Shown: one piece after another, positions 8,991-20,153 of the stretch
Layout of the letters: the number at the start of each line of letters is the position of its first letter
Position numbering within the stretch: the first letter of the stretch is position 1
Source of the DNA: Sphaerisporangium perillae
GTDB taxonomy: Bacteria > Actinomycetota > Actinomycetes > Streptosporangiales > Streptosporangiaceae
Reading direction: 5' to 3'
NCBI RefSeq assembly: GCF_023276435.1
Contig: NZ_JALLPO010000001.1
Coordinates: 124,001-188,000 of the forward strand
DNA: 64,000 nucleotides
Translations under genes and position numbers: made by a program
Notes under the pieces: generated by a model
Told to the model about the DNA's origin: nothing
The model's input: only the letters and a program-made list of their open reading frames with translations
The model's database searches: none

Positions 8991-9141
8991 GGCCCTCGAT
9001 CCTCCCAGGTGTCGGGCGCGAACGCGAACCCCGCGGCCGTGTGGCGGGTGCTCCTGCCGAGGGGTGACGGCGCCGGTACCGGGTCCGCGGAGGGCGTTGA
9101 TAGCGGCCGGGGGGCGCGGGGCGGGTAACCTCGGGAGTGTT

Positions 9142-10212
9142 ATGAGTCTTCGTGTGCTTGCCGCCATGTCCGGCGGCGTCGACTCCGCGGTGGCGGCCGC
9201 CCGCATCGCCGAGGCCGGCCATGACGTGACGGGCGTCCATCTCGCGCTGTCCGCCAACCCTCAGTCCTACCGTACGGGCGCGCGAGGCTGCTGCACGCTG
9301 GAGGACTCCCGGGACGCCCGGCGCGCCGCCGACGTCATCGGCATCCCCTTCTACGTGTGGGACATGGCCGAGCGGTTCCACCGCGACGTCGTCGAGGACT
9401 TCGTCAGCGAGTACGCCGCCGGGCGCACGCCCAACCCCTGCCTGCGCTGCAACGAGAAGATCAAGTTCGAGGCGGTGCTCGACCGGGCGCTCGCGCTCGG
9501 GTTCGACGCGGTGGCGACCGGCCACCACGCCCGCCTGACCGGCGGGGTGCTGCGCAGGAGCGTCGACGCGGGCAAGGACCAGTCGTACGTCCTCGGGGTC
9601 CTCACCCGCGAGCAGCTCTCGCACGCGATCTTCCCGCTGGGCGGCTCCACGAAGGCCGAAGTGCGCGAGGAGGCCGCCGTCCGAGGGCTGGCGGTGGCCG
9701 ACAAGCCCGACAGCCACGACATCTGCTTCATCGCCGACGGCGACACGCGCGGCTTCCTGGCCGAGCGGCTGGGCGCGGAGCGCGGCCCGATCGTCGACGA
9801 GTCCGGCGCCGTCCTCGGCACGCACGAGGGCGCGTACGGCTTCACCGTGGGCCAGCGCAAGGGTCTGCACATCGATCGGCCGACGCCCGACGGCCGTCCC
9901 CGGTACGTCCTGTCGATCGAGCCGGTGTCCAACACCGTGACGGTGGGCCCGCGCTCCTCCCTGGCGGTGAACTCGATCGTGGCCGAGCGTCCGGTCTGGA
10001 ACGGCCCGGTCGCCGAGCCGTACGAGCCGCTGGCCTGCCACGTGCAGCTCCGCGCGCACGGCGAGGTGTACGGCTGCCGCGCCCAGCTCTCCGGCGGGGT
10101 GCTGAACATCGAGCTGGACAGCCCGGCGACGGGCGTGGCGGCGGGCCAGGCGGCCGTCCTGTACAGCGGCGACACCGTCATCGGCTCCGCCACCATCGCC
10201 TCGTCCTCCTGA
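9142..10212 (+). CDS. mnmA: tRNA-specific 2-thiouridylase MnmA
   Basis: MnmA installs the 2-thio group on wobble uridine of tRNA Lys, Glu and Gln, using ATP and persulfide sulfur derived from a cysteine desulfurase. The 356-residue protein has the PP-loop SGGVDSAV (residues 10-17), the first catalytic cysteine in NPCLRCN (C100) and the second in SHDICFI (C195). The downstream part carries the tRNA-binding and beta-barrel domains ([10 protein letters not shown]). The frame runs open 192 codons upstream, but the ATG at 9142 is the family start; a TAACCT -10 ends 11 bases before it, so the leader is very short. The likely sulfur donor is encoded 2.7 kb upstream. Confidence 0.95.
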   Translation: MSLRVLAAMSGGVDSAVAAARIAEAGHDVTGVHLALSANPQSYRTGARGCCTLEDSRDARRAADVIGIPFYVWDMAERFHRDVVEDFVSEYAAGRTPNPCLRCNEKIKFEAVLDRALALGFDAVATGHHARLTGGVLRRSVDAGKDQSYVLGVLTREQLSHAIFPLGGSTKAEVREEAAVRGLAVADKPDSHDICFIADGDTRGFLAERLGAERGPIVDESGAVLGTHEGAYGFTVGQRKGLHIDRPTPDGRPRYVLSIEPVSNTVTVGPRSSLAVNSIVAERPVWNGPVAEPYEPLACHVQLRAHGEVYGCRAQLSGGVLNIELDSPATGVAAGQAAVLYSGDTVIGSATIASSS

Positions 10213-10221
10213 CGGCCGCGG

Positions 10222-10857
10222 TCAGCCGCTCAGGTCGACGCTCTCGCCGATCTTGAGACGCCGGAAGTCGGCCTTCTGGGCCTCGGCCCGGCGGCCGAGG
10301 ATGTTGTCGACCAGCATGAGCCCGATGTCGTTGTACAGGCCGTCGTGGATGGAGTAGGCCCGCCTGGGCGCCACCTCCAGCAGGTAGTCGACCATCTCGG
10401 AGGCCTTCATCCACGGGCCGCTGGTCGGCGTGAGCAGCGTGCCGACGGGCGTGCCGGGCACGGTGAACGCGTCGCCGGGGTGGAAGACCTCGCCGTCGAT
10501 CAGGAATCCCACGTTCTGCACGGGGGGCACGTCGAAGGCGATCCGCGCGTGCTCGCGGCCGGCGACCCCCACCTCGAAGCCCGCGGCCGTGAACGAGTCG
10601 CCCTCCCCGACGACGTTGACCTTGGTGCTCAGGCCTTCGAGCTGCCGGGCGGCCGCGGCGCAGGTCCAGATCCCCACGTCCGGCCGCAGGTTGGCGAGGC
10701 GCTTGGCGTCCAGGTGGTCGAAGTGCTCGTGGGTGATGAGGACGGCGTCGGCTCCTTCGAGCGCGGACTCCTCGGTGAGACCGCCGGGGTCGATGACCAG
10801 GACGGTGCCGTCCTTCTCCAGGCGCACGCACGCGTGACCATGTTTGGTGAGCTTCAT
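10222..10857 (-). CDS. Metallo-beta-lactamase-fold hydrolase, UlaG/UPF0173-like
   Basis: The 211-residue protein starts MKLTKHGHACVRLEKDG and has the metal-binding motif THEHFDHLD near residue 42, with further ligands near FHPGDAF and SIHDG. This is the single-domain UlaG-like metallohydrolase group; the substrate is unknown. Its ATG overlaps the stop of the upstream exporter gene by four bases (ATGA), so it is translationally coupled to a peptide exporter. That coupling makes a role in processing, modifying or giving immunity to the exported peptide possible, but the fold is also common in unrelated contexts. Confidence 0.85.
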   Translation of the reverse strand: MKLTKHGHACVRLEKDGTVLVIDPGGLTEESALEGADAVLITHEHFDHLDAKRLANLRPDVGIWTCAAAARQLEGLSTKVNVVGEGDSFTAAGFEVGVAGREHARIAFDVPPVQNVGFLIDGEVFHPGDAFTVPGTPVGTLLTPTSGPWMKASEMVDYLLEVAPRRAYSIHDGLYNDIGLMLVDNILGRRAEAQKADFRRLKIGESVDLSG

Positions 10858-13064
10858 CTCTCCATGATGGACCTGGCGGGGCGCTGACCCTCGACCAGAG
10901 TCGCGTACTCGCCACCGAGGGCCAGGAGCTCCTCGTGACCGCCGCGTTCGGCGATCCGGCCGTCGCGCAGGACGACGACGAGGTCGGCGTCCCTGATCGT
11001 GCTGAGCCGGTGGGCGATCACGATGCGGGTCTGCCGCAGTCCCGACAGGCGCGACTCGATCATGGCCTCGGTGGCGGTGTCGAGGTGGCTGGTGGCCTCG
11101 TCCAGCACGAGCAGCCGGGGCCCGGCGAGCAGCGCTCTGGCGAGGGCCAGCCGCTGGCGCTGGCCGCCGGACAGGCCGTGGCCCTCCGACAGCGGGGTGT
11201 CGTACCCCAGTGGCAGCCGGGCGATCTCCTCGTGGACGCAGGCCAGCCGGGCCGCGGCGACCACGCGCTCCAGGGGCGCGCCGGGGTCGGCGAGGGCGAT
11301 GTTCTCCCTGATCGTTCCGGTGAACAGCGACGGTTCCTGGGTGACGACCCCGAAGCGGCGCCGCAGCTCGGGCATCCTCCAGGCCGGCACGGCCACGCCG
11401 TCGTAGCGCACCTCGCCCTCCACAGGTGTGTACAACCCGAGCAGGATCCTCGCGAGCGTGCTCTTCCCCGACCCGGAACGGCCCACGAGGGCGATCTTCT
11501 GCCCCGGGCGGGCGGTGAGGGAGATCTCCCGTAGCGTCCAGACGCCCCTGGGGTCGTACCGGAACCCCACTCCGCGTAGCTCGACGGCGCCCCGCGGATC
11601 CACGACCACGGGCTCGCGCGGATCATCCATGCCCCTCGCCGCCGCCCCCACGGCCGCGCGGGGGAGCCCGGCCTCGGCCTCCGGCTCGCTGTCCAGGATG
11701 TCGGCCAGCCTGCCGATCGCGGCGCTCGCGACCTGGAGCCGCTGCAGGGCGCTCATCAGGGAGTTCAGCGGCGTCACCGTCGCGACCGCGATGGCGTTGA
11801 GCGCGAGCAGCGTGCCGAGCGTCATGCCGTGGTCGAGCACCCGCCAGGCACCCACCCAAAGGAGTGCCATGGGCGTCAGCACGTGGACGGCGTTCTGCGC
11901 GGCGACCACCGTGCCGACGGCCGTGTCCGCCCGGGCGGTGGCGTCGAGCTGGACTCCGAAGAGGGTGGACCAGCGGTCCAGGGCGCGCGGTTCGGCGCTC
12001 ATCGCCTTGAGCGACTCGATGCCCTTGATCGCCTCGATGAGCCGCCCCTGGGCGTCCGCCTGGGCGCCGAGCCGGCGCTGGACCAGGGCGCTCGTCCGGC
12101 GCCTGCTGCCGAACAGCAATAGCGCGTGCGCCGCGACGGCGGCCAGCAGACAGCCGCCCAGCACGGGATCTCCGGCAGTCACCAGGGCGATGTAGGCGGC
12201 GGTGAGCGGGCCGTCCAGGAGCGCGGGCAGCACCTGCCCGGTCGCGAGCTCGCGGATCGCGGTGACGCCCTCGGCGCGCGTCACCAGGTCGCCGGTGCCC
12301 CGCTGGGCGAAGAAGCGGTACGGCAGCGAGAACAGGTGACGCATGGTCTCGGTGGTGAGGTCCCGATCGGCCCGGACCTGGAGCGCCGACAGCATGCGGA
12401 CCCGCAGCAGGCCGAGGACCAGCTGGGCCGCAACGGCGACGGCGACGCCCGCGCCGAGCAGGGGGAGGAGGTCCGTCGTGCCCGAGGGCAGGACGCGGTC
12501 GACGATCAGACCCGAGCCGAGCGGAAGTACCAGCCCGAGCGCCTGGAGCAGCAGCGAGGCCAGCACGACCGAGATCACCAGCCCTCGCGAGCGCCGCAGG
12601 ATCCCCGCGGGCATCCGCCGGCGCCACGGGCGCGCAGGGAGATCGAGGCGCCGCGGGCGGAAGCCCGCCCCGGGGGTGGGCACCAGGACGACGCCGCTGA
12701 AACCGGCCGCGAACTCCTCGGCGCTCAGCAGGTGCCTTCCCCGTGCGGGATCGACGATCTCCACGCCGCCGCGCCGGCATCGCTCGACCACCACGAAGTG
12801 CTTGGACTCCCAGTGCGCGATGGCCGGCAGGGTCACCTCGCCCACGCGTCCGGGCGCGATCCGGAGCGCCTGGGTGGAAAGCCCGTACTCCCGGGCCGCG
12901 GTCACCAGGGCGCGGGCGGTCATCCCGTCGCGCGAGATGCCGATCCGCTCGGTGACCTCGTGGATGGTGGTCCGCAGCCCGTAGTGGTGCAGCACCATCG
13001 TCAGGCAGGCCGCTCCGCAGTCGGTCAGCGTGTTCTGCCGGACGACGCGCAGACGGCGGCTCAC
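10854..13064 (-). CDS. Peptidase-containing ABC transporter (C39 domain, PCAT)
   Basis: The 736-residue single-chain exporter removes double-glycine leaders and exports the mature peptide. Residues 1-125 are a C39 cysteine peptidase with Q10, C16 (NTLTDCGAAC), H89 (SKHFVVV) and D105, so it looks active. Residues about 155-435 form the six-helix ABC membrane domain. The nucleotide-binding domain follows, with Walker A GRSGSGKST, signature LSGGQRQRLA, Walker B LLVLDEATS and the H-loop IVIAHRLS. The GTG start has GGAGAGGAG just upstream. A GG-leader peptide gene lies 128 bases upstream on the same strand and an MBL-fold gene overlaps the 3' end. Confidence 0.93.
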   Translation of the reverse strand: MSRRLRVVRQNTLTDCGAACLTMVLHHYGLRTTIHEVTERIGISRDGMTARALVTAAREYGLSTQALRIAPGRVGEVTLPAIAHWESKHFVVVERCRRGGVEIVDPARGRHLLSAEEFAAGFSGVVLVPTPGAGFRPRRLDLPARPWRRRMPAGILRRSRGLVISVVLASLLLQALGLVLPLGSGLIVDRVLPSGTTDLLPLLGAGVAVAVAAQLVLGLLRVRMLSALQVRADRDLTTETMRHLFSLPYRFFAQRGTGDLVTRAEGVTAIRELATGQVLPALLDGPLTAAYIALVTAGDPVLGGCLLAAVAAHALLLFGSRRRTSALVQRRLGAQADAQGRLIEAIKGIESLKAMSAEPRALDRWSTLFGVQLDATARADTAVGTVVAAQNAVHVLTPMALLWVGAWRVLDHGMTLGTLLALNAIAVATVTPLNSLMSALQRLQVASAAIGRLADILDSEPEAEAGLPRAAVGAAARGMDDPREPVVVDPRGAVELRGVGFRYDPRGVWTLREISLTARPGQKIALVGRSGSGKSTLARILLGLYTPVEGEVRYDGVAVPAWRMPELRRRFGVVTQEPSLFTGTIRENIALADPGAPLERVVAAARLACVHEEIARLPLGYDTPLSEGHGLSGGQRQRLALARALLAGPRLLVLDEATSHLDTATEAMIESRLSGLRQTRIVIAHRLSTIRDADLVVVLRDGRIAERGGHEELLALGGEYATLVEGQRPARSIMER

Positions 13065-13101
13065 GGCTCTCCTCTCCGCGCCCTCGGCAGGCTCCGTCCG
13101 C

Positions 13102-13132
13102 GGGCCTGGAGCGGCGGCCCCGCCCCAGGCCC
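13102..13132 (-). other. Inverted repeat between peptide gene and exporter gene
   Basis: GGGCCTGG (13102-13109) and CCAGGCCC (13125-13132) are perfectly inverted around a 15-base loop. No T run follows in the direction of transcription. It could be an RNA hairpin that partly ends transcription or stabilises the peptide mRNA, making more peptide than exporter. Confidence 0.4.
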
Positions 13133-13186
13133 GGTCAATCGTGAACGGATAACCGGCCCCCGGGCATCAGGTCCCAGGTCGCCGGG

Positions 13187-13204
13187 GTTTCCTCACCCGG
13201 AAAC
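13187..13204 (-). other. Hairpin over the peptide stop codon
   Basis: GTTTCC and GGAAAC are perfectly inverted with a 6-base loop that contains the stop codon of the small peptide gene. It is too weak to be a convincing terminator by itself. Confidence 0.35.
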
Positions 13205-13318
13205 GCAGATGCCGGGCGGGTCGATGTAGATGCCGACCTCTACCTTGACCTGGCCGCCGCTGAGCTCGTCGAGCTCGGCGTCGTCGAGCACCTGCCCGGC
13301 CTTCTGCTGATCGTTCAA
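13193..13318 (-). CDS. Double-glycine leader peptide, likely cargo of the adjacent C39 exporter
   Basis: The gene encodes about 41 residues. The leader contains LDDAELDELSGG, the acidic/hydrophobic double-glycine type recognised by C39 peptidases. Cleavage after GG would release QVKVEVGIYIDPPGICVSG, 19 residues with a Pro-Pro pair and a single Cys. The TTG at 13318 is preferred because AAAGGAGG lies seven bases before it; a GTG two codons earlier is only two bases from that site. No lanthipeptide, radical-SAM, cyclodehydratase or lasso enzyme is encoded nearby, so the product may be unmodified, cysteine-dimerised or altered by the MBL-fold protein. I do not recognise the core from a known bacteriocin family. 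Confidence 0.78.
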   Translation of the reverse strand: MNDQQKAGQVLDDAELDELSGGQVKVEVGIYIDPPGICVSG

Positions 13319-13324
13319 GCTCAC

Positions 13325-13488
13325 CCCTCCTTTCGATGCCACTGGAAATACCAGCTCCAGGAATAGGCGGGCGCTCTTGGAATCGGCTTGGAGGAGGCTG
13401 GACGGGACGGGGCGGCCGGGCACGTCGTGCCTCTTCCCAGGCCGCTCGGTGCCAGAGGGCTGCCTGGCGGTCCCTAAGCTTGCGGTTC
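13325..13488. promoter_or_regulatory. Divergent promoter region, peptide gene / MetE-like gene
   Basis: The part nearest the peptide gene is AT-richer and contains CTGG-rich inverted repeats, for example CTGGA at 13340-13344 facing TCCAG downstream of it, that could be a regulator site. No regulator gene is adjacent, so the controlling protein is not evident. Confidence 0.35.
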
Positions 13489-14499
13489 GTGAGCGAGTTT
13501 CCGTGGAACGCGGCGAGTGCGACCGGTGTGGGTTCCCACCCCGGCGAGGATCATGTCGAGGCGCTGCGCATGGTGTTCGGCGAGCTGCCCGACCTGCCGT
13601 ACCTCCCGGAGCTGCCCGCTCGCGGCGTCGGCGCCGACACGGTCGGGCGCACGGCGTCGCTGCTGGTGGACATGCCGGTGGAGGTGCAGCCCTCCGGCTG
13701 GCGCTTCGCCGACCGGCCGGGCCGTGACGTGCGCCGGGCGAGGGACCACCTGGCGCGCGACCTGGACGCGCTGGAGGAGATCGCGCAAGGCTTCGAGGGC
13801 CGGCTGAAGATCCAGGTCTGCGGGCCGTGGACGCTTGCGGGCGCCGTCGAGCTGCGCTACGGGGACAAGACGCTCGCCGACCTGGGTGCCGTACGCGATC
13901 TCGCCGACTCCCTGGCCGAGGGGCTGGCGGTGCACCTGGCCGCCGTGCGCGCGCGGGTGCCGGGCGCCGAGGTGATCCTGCAACTGGACGAGCCGGGCCT
14001 GCCGGGGGTGCTCGCGGGCACCGTGCCGACCGCCTCGGGGTTCGGGCGGCTCCCCCCCGTGGAGCCCCCGGTCGCGGCCGAGCGGCTCCGCGCCGTGCTG
14101 CCCGCCGGGACGTTCACCATCGTGCACTGCTGCGCGCAGGATGTGCCGTTCGAGGTGCTGCGCAACGCGGGCGCGGGCGCGATCTCCCTGGACGCGAGCC
14201 TGCTGCGCCGCCGGGACGAGGAGCGCATCGGCGAGGCGATCGAGGCGGGGACGGCGCTGTTCATGGGGGTGGTCCCTGGCACGGACAGCAGGCTGGCGGA
14301 CCTCGGCGTGACCGCCAAGCCGGCCGTCGAGCTGTGGCGGCGGCTCGGCTTCGCGCCTTCCCGGCTCGCCGAGCAGGTGGTGCTGACCCCGTCCTGCGGC
14401 CTCGCGGGGGCCTCGCCCGCGTACGCCCGCGCGGCGCTGGCCCGGTGCCGGGAGGCGGCGCGCGTATTGAGCGAGGACCCGGAGCACACCTCCCGCTGA
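13489..14499 (+). CDS. Cobalamin-independent methionine synthase-like protein
   Basis: The 336-residue protein matches the catalytic (C-terminal) half of MetE in length and layout rather than the 750-residue full enzyme. Probable zinc ligands are visible in VHCCAQD (His and Cys) and in LTPSCGLAG (Cys). The usual Glu ligand position appears as Asp in ISLDASL, which may weaken or change activity. Such short MetE-like proteins, of uncertain methyl donor, sit between mnmA and ligA in many actinomycetes. The GTG at 13489 fits the start of that family (SEFPWNAASATGVGSHPG). Confidence 0.82.
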   Translation: MSEFPWNAASATGVGSHPGEDHVEALRMVFGELPDLPYLPELPARGVGADTVGRTASLLVDMPVEVQPSGWRFADRPGRDVRRARDHLARDLDALEEIAQGFEGRLKIQVCGPWTLAGAVELRYGDKTLADLGAVRDLADSLAEGLAVHLAAVRARVPGAEVILQLDEPGLPGVLAGTVPTASGFGRLPPVEPPVAAERLRAVLPAGTFTIVHCCAQDVPFEVLRNAGAGAISLDASLLRRRDEERIGEAIEAGTALFMGVVPGTDSRLADLGVTAKPAVELWRRLGFAPSRLAEQVVLTPSCGLAGASPAYARAALARCREAARVLSEDPEHTSR

Positions 14500-14627
14500 C
14501 CCGAGCACTCCGCCCGCTGCCGCGGTCCCGGACAGCTGGTCCCAAGTGGGATCAAGCCGCTTGCAAGGCCGGGGGCCTATCTCTTGATGTGCACGACAAC
14601 GACCGCACATCCAGGAGAAGGAAAGTC

Positions 14628-15080
14628 ATGCGTAGCGGACTTCGCGTACTGCTCGGGCTCACCACCGCCGCCACTCTGGGACTCGGCCTTCCCGCCGCGT
14701 CGGCCTCCGCCGCCGTCGCGTCAGGGGCCACCCAGGCGTCCGCGGCCGAGAAGTGGTCATGGGGTCCCACGGCCTCCTCGGACACCAAGGGGTGGGCGGG
14801 CGGCCAGATCCGCACCACCTCCTCCGGGCTGCGGATCACCGGCGACCTGTACGACGCCGGCGGCGCGCGCACGTGCTCGTGGTTGAAGATCAAGTGGCTG
14901 ACGGACCACGGCAGGTACCGCACCGCGACCTTCAAGAACTGCTCGCAGTCGACGCCCCGCTCGTTCCGGGTCAACGCCGGCTACATGCTGAGCTCGACGG
15001 CCAAGGTCTGCCGGGGCACCGCCACGAGGATCACCGGCAAGTGCTCGCACTGGGAAGGTGTCTGGGCGCAGGGCGGCTGA
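14628..15080 (+). CDS. Small secreted protein of unknown function
   Basis: The 150-residue protein begins with a Sec signal peptide (MRSGLRVLLGLTTAATLGLG, cleavage probably after the ASASA region near residue 27-30). The mature part has four cysteines (TCSW, NCSQ, VCRG, KCSH), enough for two disulfide bonds, and many Ser/Thr/Trp, suggesting a compact extracellular beta-rich domain. I do not recognise the family. The ATG is preceded by AGGAGAAGGAAAG, a strong ribosome site. It stands alone between the MetE-like gene and ligA. Confidence 0.8.
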   Translation: MRSGLRVLLGLTTAATLGLGLPAASASAAVASGATQASAAEKWSWGPTASSDTKGWAGGQIRTTSSGLRITGDLYDAGGARTCSWLKIKWLTDHGRYRTATFKNCSQSTPRSFRVNAGYMLSSTAKVCRGTATRITGKCSHWEGVWAQGG

Positions 15081-15225
15081 TCGACCTAGGGGTGCGAAGA
15101 AGGGTCCGTTTCGTACGGAAATGTCGGTGGTGGATGGCATGGTGGAAGTAACGATTCCCCAGGTAGGCCGTCTATGCGGGGGCGCGAACACTCGCCACAG
15201 CCCGTAGCGTTCTCCTTGGGGCTGA

Positions 15226-17523
<2,298 letters not shown>

Positions 17524-17618
17524 GCCTCCACCCCCTCACCCGCCGTACGGCGGCGCCGGCCCCGCCGCCCCACATCTCGCCGCCGCGGCGCCGACTCAAC
17601 GCCCCCCACCCGAGCGAA

Positions 17619-17647
17619 GACCCCCACCCGGAGGAGCGGGTGGGGTC
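17619..17647 (+). terminator. Probable ligA terminator
   Basis: GACCCCCACCC (17619-17629) can pair with GGGTGGGGTC (17638-17647), one base bulged, around an 8-base loop. No T run follows, as is common in high-GC actinomycetes. Confidence 0.6.
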
Positions 17648-17859
17648 GGCAGACGGGGACCGGCGTGGGACCGAAGGCCGGAGTCGTGTGGCAGGCAAGG
17701 CGCGGTGTGGGGGGAAGCGGCGAGGGGCGGGTCGGCGAGCGGGTGGGAGCGGGGGCGAGCGGTGTGGGCTGGCACGCCGGGAAGCTGTGGCATGTCGGGA
17801 GTTGGTCGGGTAGGCCGGGACTCTCTGGACTCTGTGGATTTCGGGAGCTGGATGGCGGG

Positions 17860-17920
17860 GCGGACCCCTGGGGGTGAGGCGGGGGGTTGGGGTGGCAGGT
17901 GGGGGAGGGATTGGAGGGGG
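17860..17920 (+). repeat. Dense G-tract block, potential G-quadruplex
   Basis: Within 60 bases there are at least five runs of four or more G (for example at 17871, 17881, 17889, 17901 and 17915) separated by short loops. This satisfies the usual G-quadruplex pattern on the plus strand, about 170 bases upstream of the next start codon. Confidence 0.6.
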
Positions 17921-18086
17921 TAGAAGAAGATTTTGCTGGGTTTTGGTCATCCGTGATCTTGGCTTGTCGCGAAGTACAACCGTCGGATGCCCGAAATTAC
18001 CGGTGACGGAACGTGCCCAACCGGTTTCGCGAAGTGGCCCAGAGGTCGTACCCTCCCATAGTGACCTCTTGGGGGTTTACTTGCTT

Positions 18087-20153
18087 ATGACGGATCCATC
18101 CGATACCCGGGACACCGCGCCGCGGCCCTTCTCCCCGCTGTGGACCTACCTGACGGGGGTCGTCGCCACGGGGCTCGCGGCGCTGCTCGTCGCCGAGATC
18201 CGGCTGGGCTTCAGCGACCTCGCCGATCTGACCCGCACCTCGCTGTTCTGGGTGCTCGTCGTTCTCGTCGTCCTCGGGGAGCTCCGGCCGATCGTGGTCT
18301 CCAGCTCGCGGCTGGCCGGGGGCACGGCCACCTCGACACTGTTCACCTTCGCCGTCCTGCTGTACCACGGGCTGTCGGTGGCCGTGCTGATCCACGCGCT
18401 GGCGCTGGTCGTCAGCGGCCTGTCCCATCGCAGGGCCTGGCACCGGACGCTGTTCAACGTCTCGCAGGTGACCCTCGCCTCGACGGCGGCGGCGGTGGTG
18501 CTCAGCGCGTTCGGCCACCATCCCCATCCCGCCACGCCATGGGTGCCGGAGGGCACCGACATCATGGCGGTCACGCTGGCGGCCGTCGCGTACTTCGTGA
18601 TGCGCGGCATCCTGGTGTGCGGGGCCGTGGCCCTGCACGAGCGCCGGTCGCTGCTCCGGGTGATCCGCACGACCATCGGATACCAGAGCCTGGTCTACGC
18701 CGCGCTCCTCGGCCTCGCCCCGCTCGTCGTGGTGGTCATGAGCCGCTCCCCGGCGCTGGTCCCCCTCTTCGTGGCGCCGCTCGCCACGATGTACTTCACC
18801 GCCTCGCTGTCAATGCGCCGCGACCACCAGGCCATGCACGACGGGCTGACCGCCCTGCCCAACCGCAAGCTGCTGATCCTGCGCACCGAGGAGGCGCTGG
18901 CCGAGGCCCGCGACGACGTCCGGGTGGGACTGCTCCTGCTCGACCTCGACCGGTTCAAGGAGGTCAACGACACCCTCGGGCATCCTGTGGGGGACCGGCT
19001 GCTGCAGATCGTCGCCCACCGCCTCACCCACAGCGTGCGGCCGGGGGACGTGGTGGCGCGGCTCGGGGGCGACGAGTTCGCCGTCCTCCTGCCGACCGTG
19101 CGGGACGCGGCCGCCGCCCGGGAGGTCGCCGCGCGGCTGCGGGCGGCGCTCACCGAGCCGGTACGGCTCGAAGGCATGACGTTCGACCTCGACGCGTCGG
19201 TCGGCATCGCGCTCTATCCCGACCACGCGCCCGACTTCGAGCTGCTCCTCCAGCGGTCCGACGTCGCGATGTACCTCGCCAAGGAGGGCCGCACCGGTGT
19301 GGAGATCTACCTCGCCGAGAAGGACCGCAACTCGCCCGAGCGGCTCAACCTGCTCGGCGACCTGCGCCGGGCCATCGGCGGCAGCGAGCTGGAGCTGCAC
19401 TACCAGCCCAAGGTGAGCCTCGCCTCGGGCATGGTGGAGGGCGTGGAGGCCCTGCTGCGGTGGTGGCATCCCGAGCGGGGCCCGATCTCCCCGGCCGACT
19501 TCATCCCCCTGGCCGAGCAGTCCTACCTGATGCGCCAGATCACCCAGCACGTCATCGACGCCGCGCTCGAGCAGGCCGCCCGCTGGTGGCACTCCGGGAT
19601 CGAGGTGCCGGTCTCGATCAACGTGTCGGCCCGCGACCTGCTCGACTCGTCGCTGCCCGACCTGCTGGAGGCCGGGCTCGACCGTCTCGGCCTTCCGCCG
19701 CGCGCGATCCAGCTCGAGGTCACCGAACGCATCCTGATGACCGACCAGGCATACACCGCCGATTCGGTCCACGCGCTGGTGGAGCTGGGCATCCCGCTCG
19801 CCCTGGACGACTTCGGGACCGGGTACTCCTCGCTGGTGCGCCTCCAGCGGCTGCCGGTGTGCGAGGTGAAGATCGACGGCTCGTTCGTCCAGCGGCTGGG
19901 CAAGACGGTGGACGACGAGCGCATCGTCCGCTCGATCGTCGACCTGGTGCGCTCACTCGGCCTGCGGTCGGTGGCCGAGGGCGTGGAGACCGAAGAGGTG
20001 GCCCAGCGCCTGCGCGATATGGGCTGTGACGCCGGCCAGGGGTGGCGGTTCGCCGAGCCGATGCCGGCGAGCGAGATGACCGTGTGGCTGCGCGAGCGGG
20101 TGAGCGCGCCGTCCTACGGCAGGTGCTCGTCCGCCGAGGTCACGGCCCTGTAG
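18087..20153 (+). CDS. Membrane GGDEF-EAL cyclic di-GMP protein (first copy)
   Basis: The 688-residue protein has about eight N-terminal membrane segments (residues 15-240), a diguanylate cyclase domain with an intact GGDEF (327-331), and a phosphodiesterase domain with an intact EAL (454-456, in VEALLRWW) and the DDFGTGYSS metal motif. Both activities are therefore possible, with the net direction of cyclic di-GMP turnover unknown. There is no PAS domain between membrane part and GGDEF, unlike the second copy at 28470. Start: ATG at 18087, with GGGGGT about 12 bases upstream; a TTG two codons earlier is also possible. Confidence 0.92.
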   Translation: MTDPSDTRDTAPRPFSPLWTYLTGVVATGLAALLVAEIRLGFSDLADLTRTSLFWVLVVLVVLGELRPIVVSSSRLAGGTATSTLFTFAVLLYHGLSVAVLIHALALVVSGLSHRRAWHRTLFNVSQVTLASTAAAVVLSAFGHHPHPATPWVPEGTDIMAVTLAAVAYFVMRGILVCGAVALHERRSLLRVIRTTIGYQSLVYAALLGLAPLVVVVMSRSPALVPLFVAPLATMYFTASLSMRRDHQAMHDGLTALPNRKLLILRTEEALAEARDDVRVGLLLLDLDRFKEVNDTLGHPVGDRLLQIVAHRLTHSVRPGDVVARLGGDEFAVLLPTVRDAAAAREVAARLRAALTEPVRLEGMTFDLDASVGIALYPDHAPDFELLLQRSDVAMYLAKEGRTGVEIYLAEKDRNSPERLNLLGDLRRAIGGSELELHYQPKVSLASGMVEGVEALLRWWHPERGPISPADFIPLAEQSYLMRQITQHVIDAALEQAARWWHSGIEVPVSINVSARDLLDSSLPDLLEAGLDRLGLPPRAIQLEVTERILMTDQAYTADSVHALVELGIPLALDDFGTGYSSLVRLQRLPVCEVKIDGSFVQRLGKTVDDERIVRSIVDLVRSLGLRSVAEGVETEEVAQRLRDMGCDAGQGWRFAEPMPASEMTVWLRERVSAPSYGRCSSAEVTAL

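Larger units (their letters stand above)
17524..18086. other. G-rich non-coding gap between ligA and the GGDEF-EAL gene
   Basis: The first part has the ligA terminator. From about 17640 to 17930 the plus strand is strikingly rich in G and poor in C, including a dense run of G tracts listed separately. Open frames here are by-products of base composition. The last 130 bases are more AT-rich and presumably hold the promoter of the next gene. Confidence 0.6.

Noticed and set aside
7504-10059. An 851-codon minus-strand frame across merR, the hypothetical gene and mnmA
   Set aside because: It shares a strand with the real hypothetical gene but is in another frame; the composition is Arg/Gly/Ala-rich without domains.
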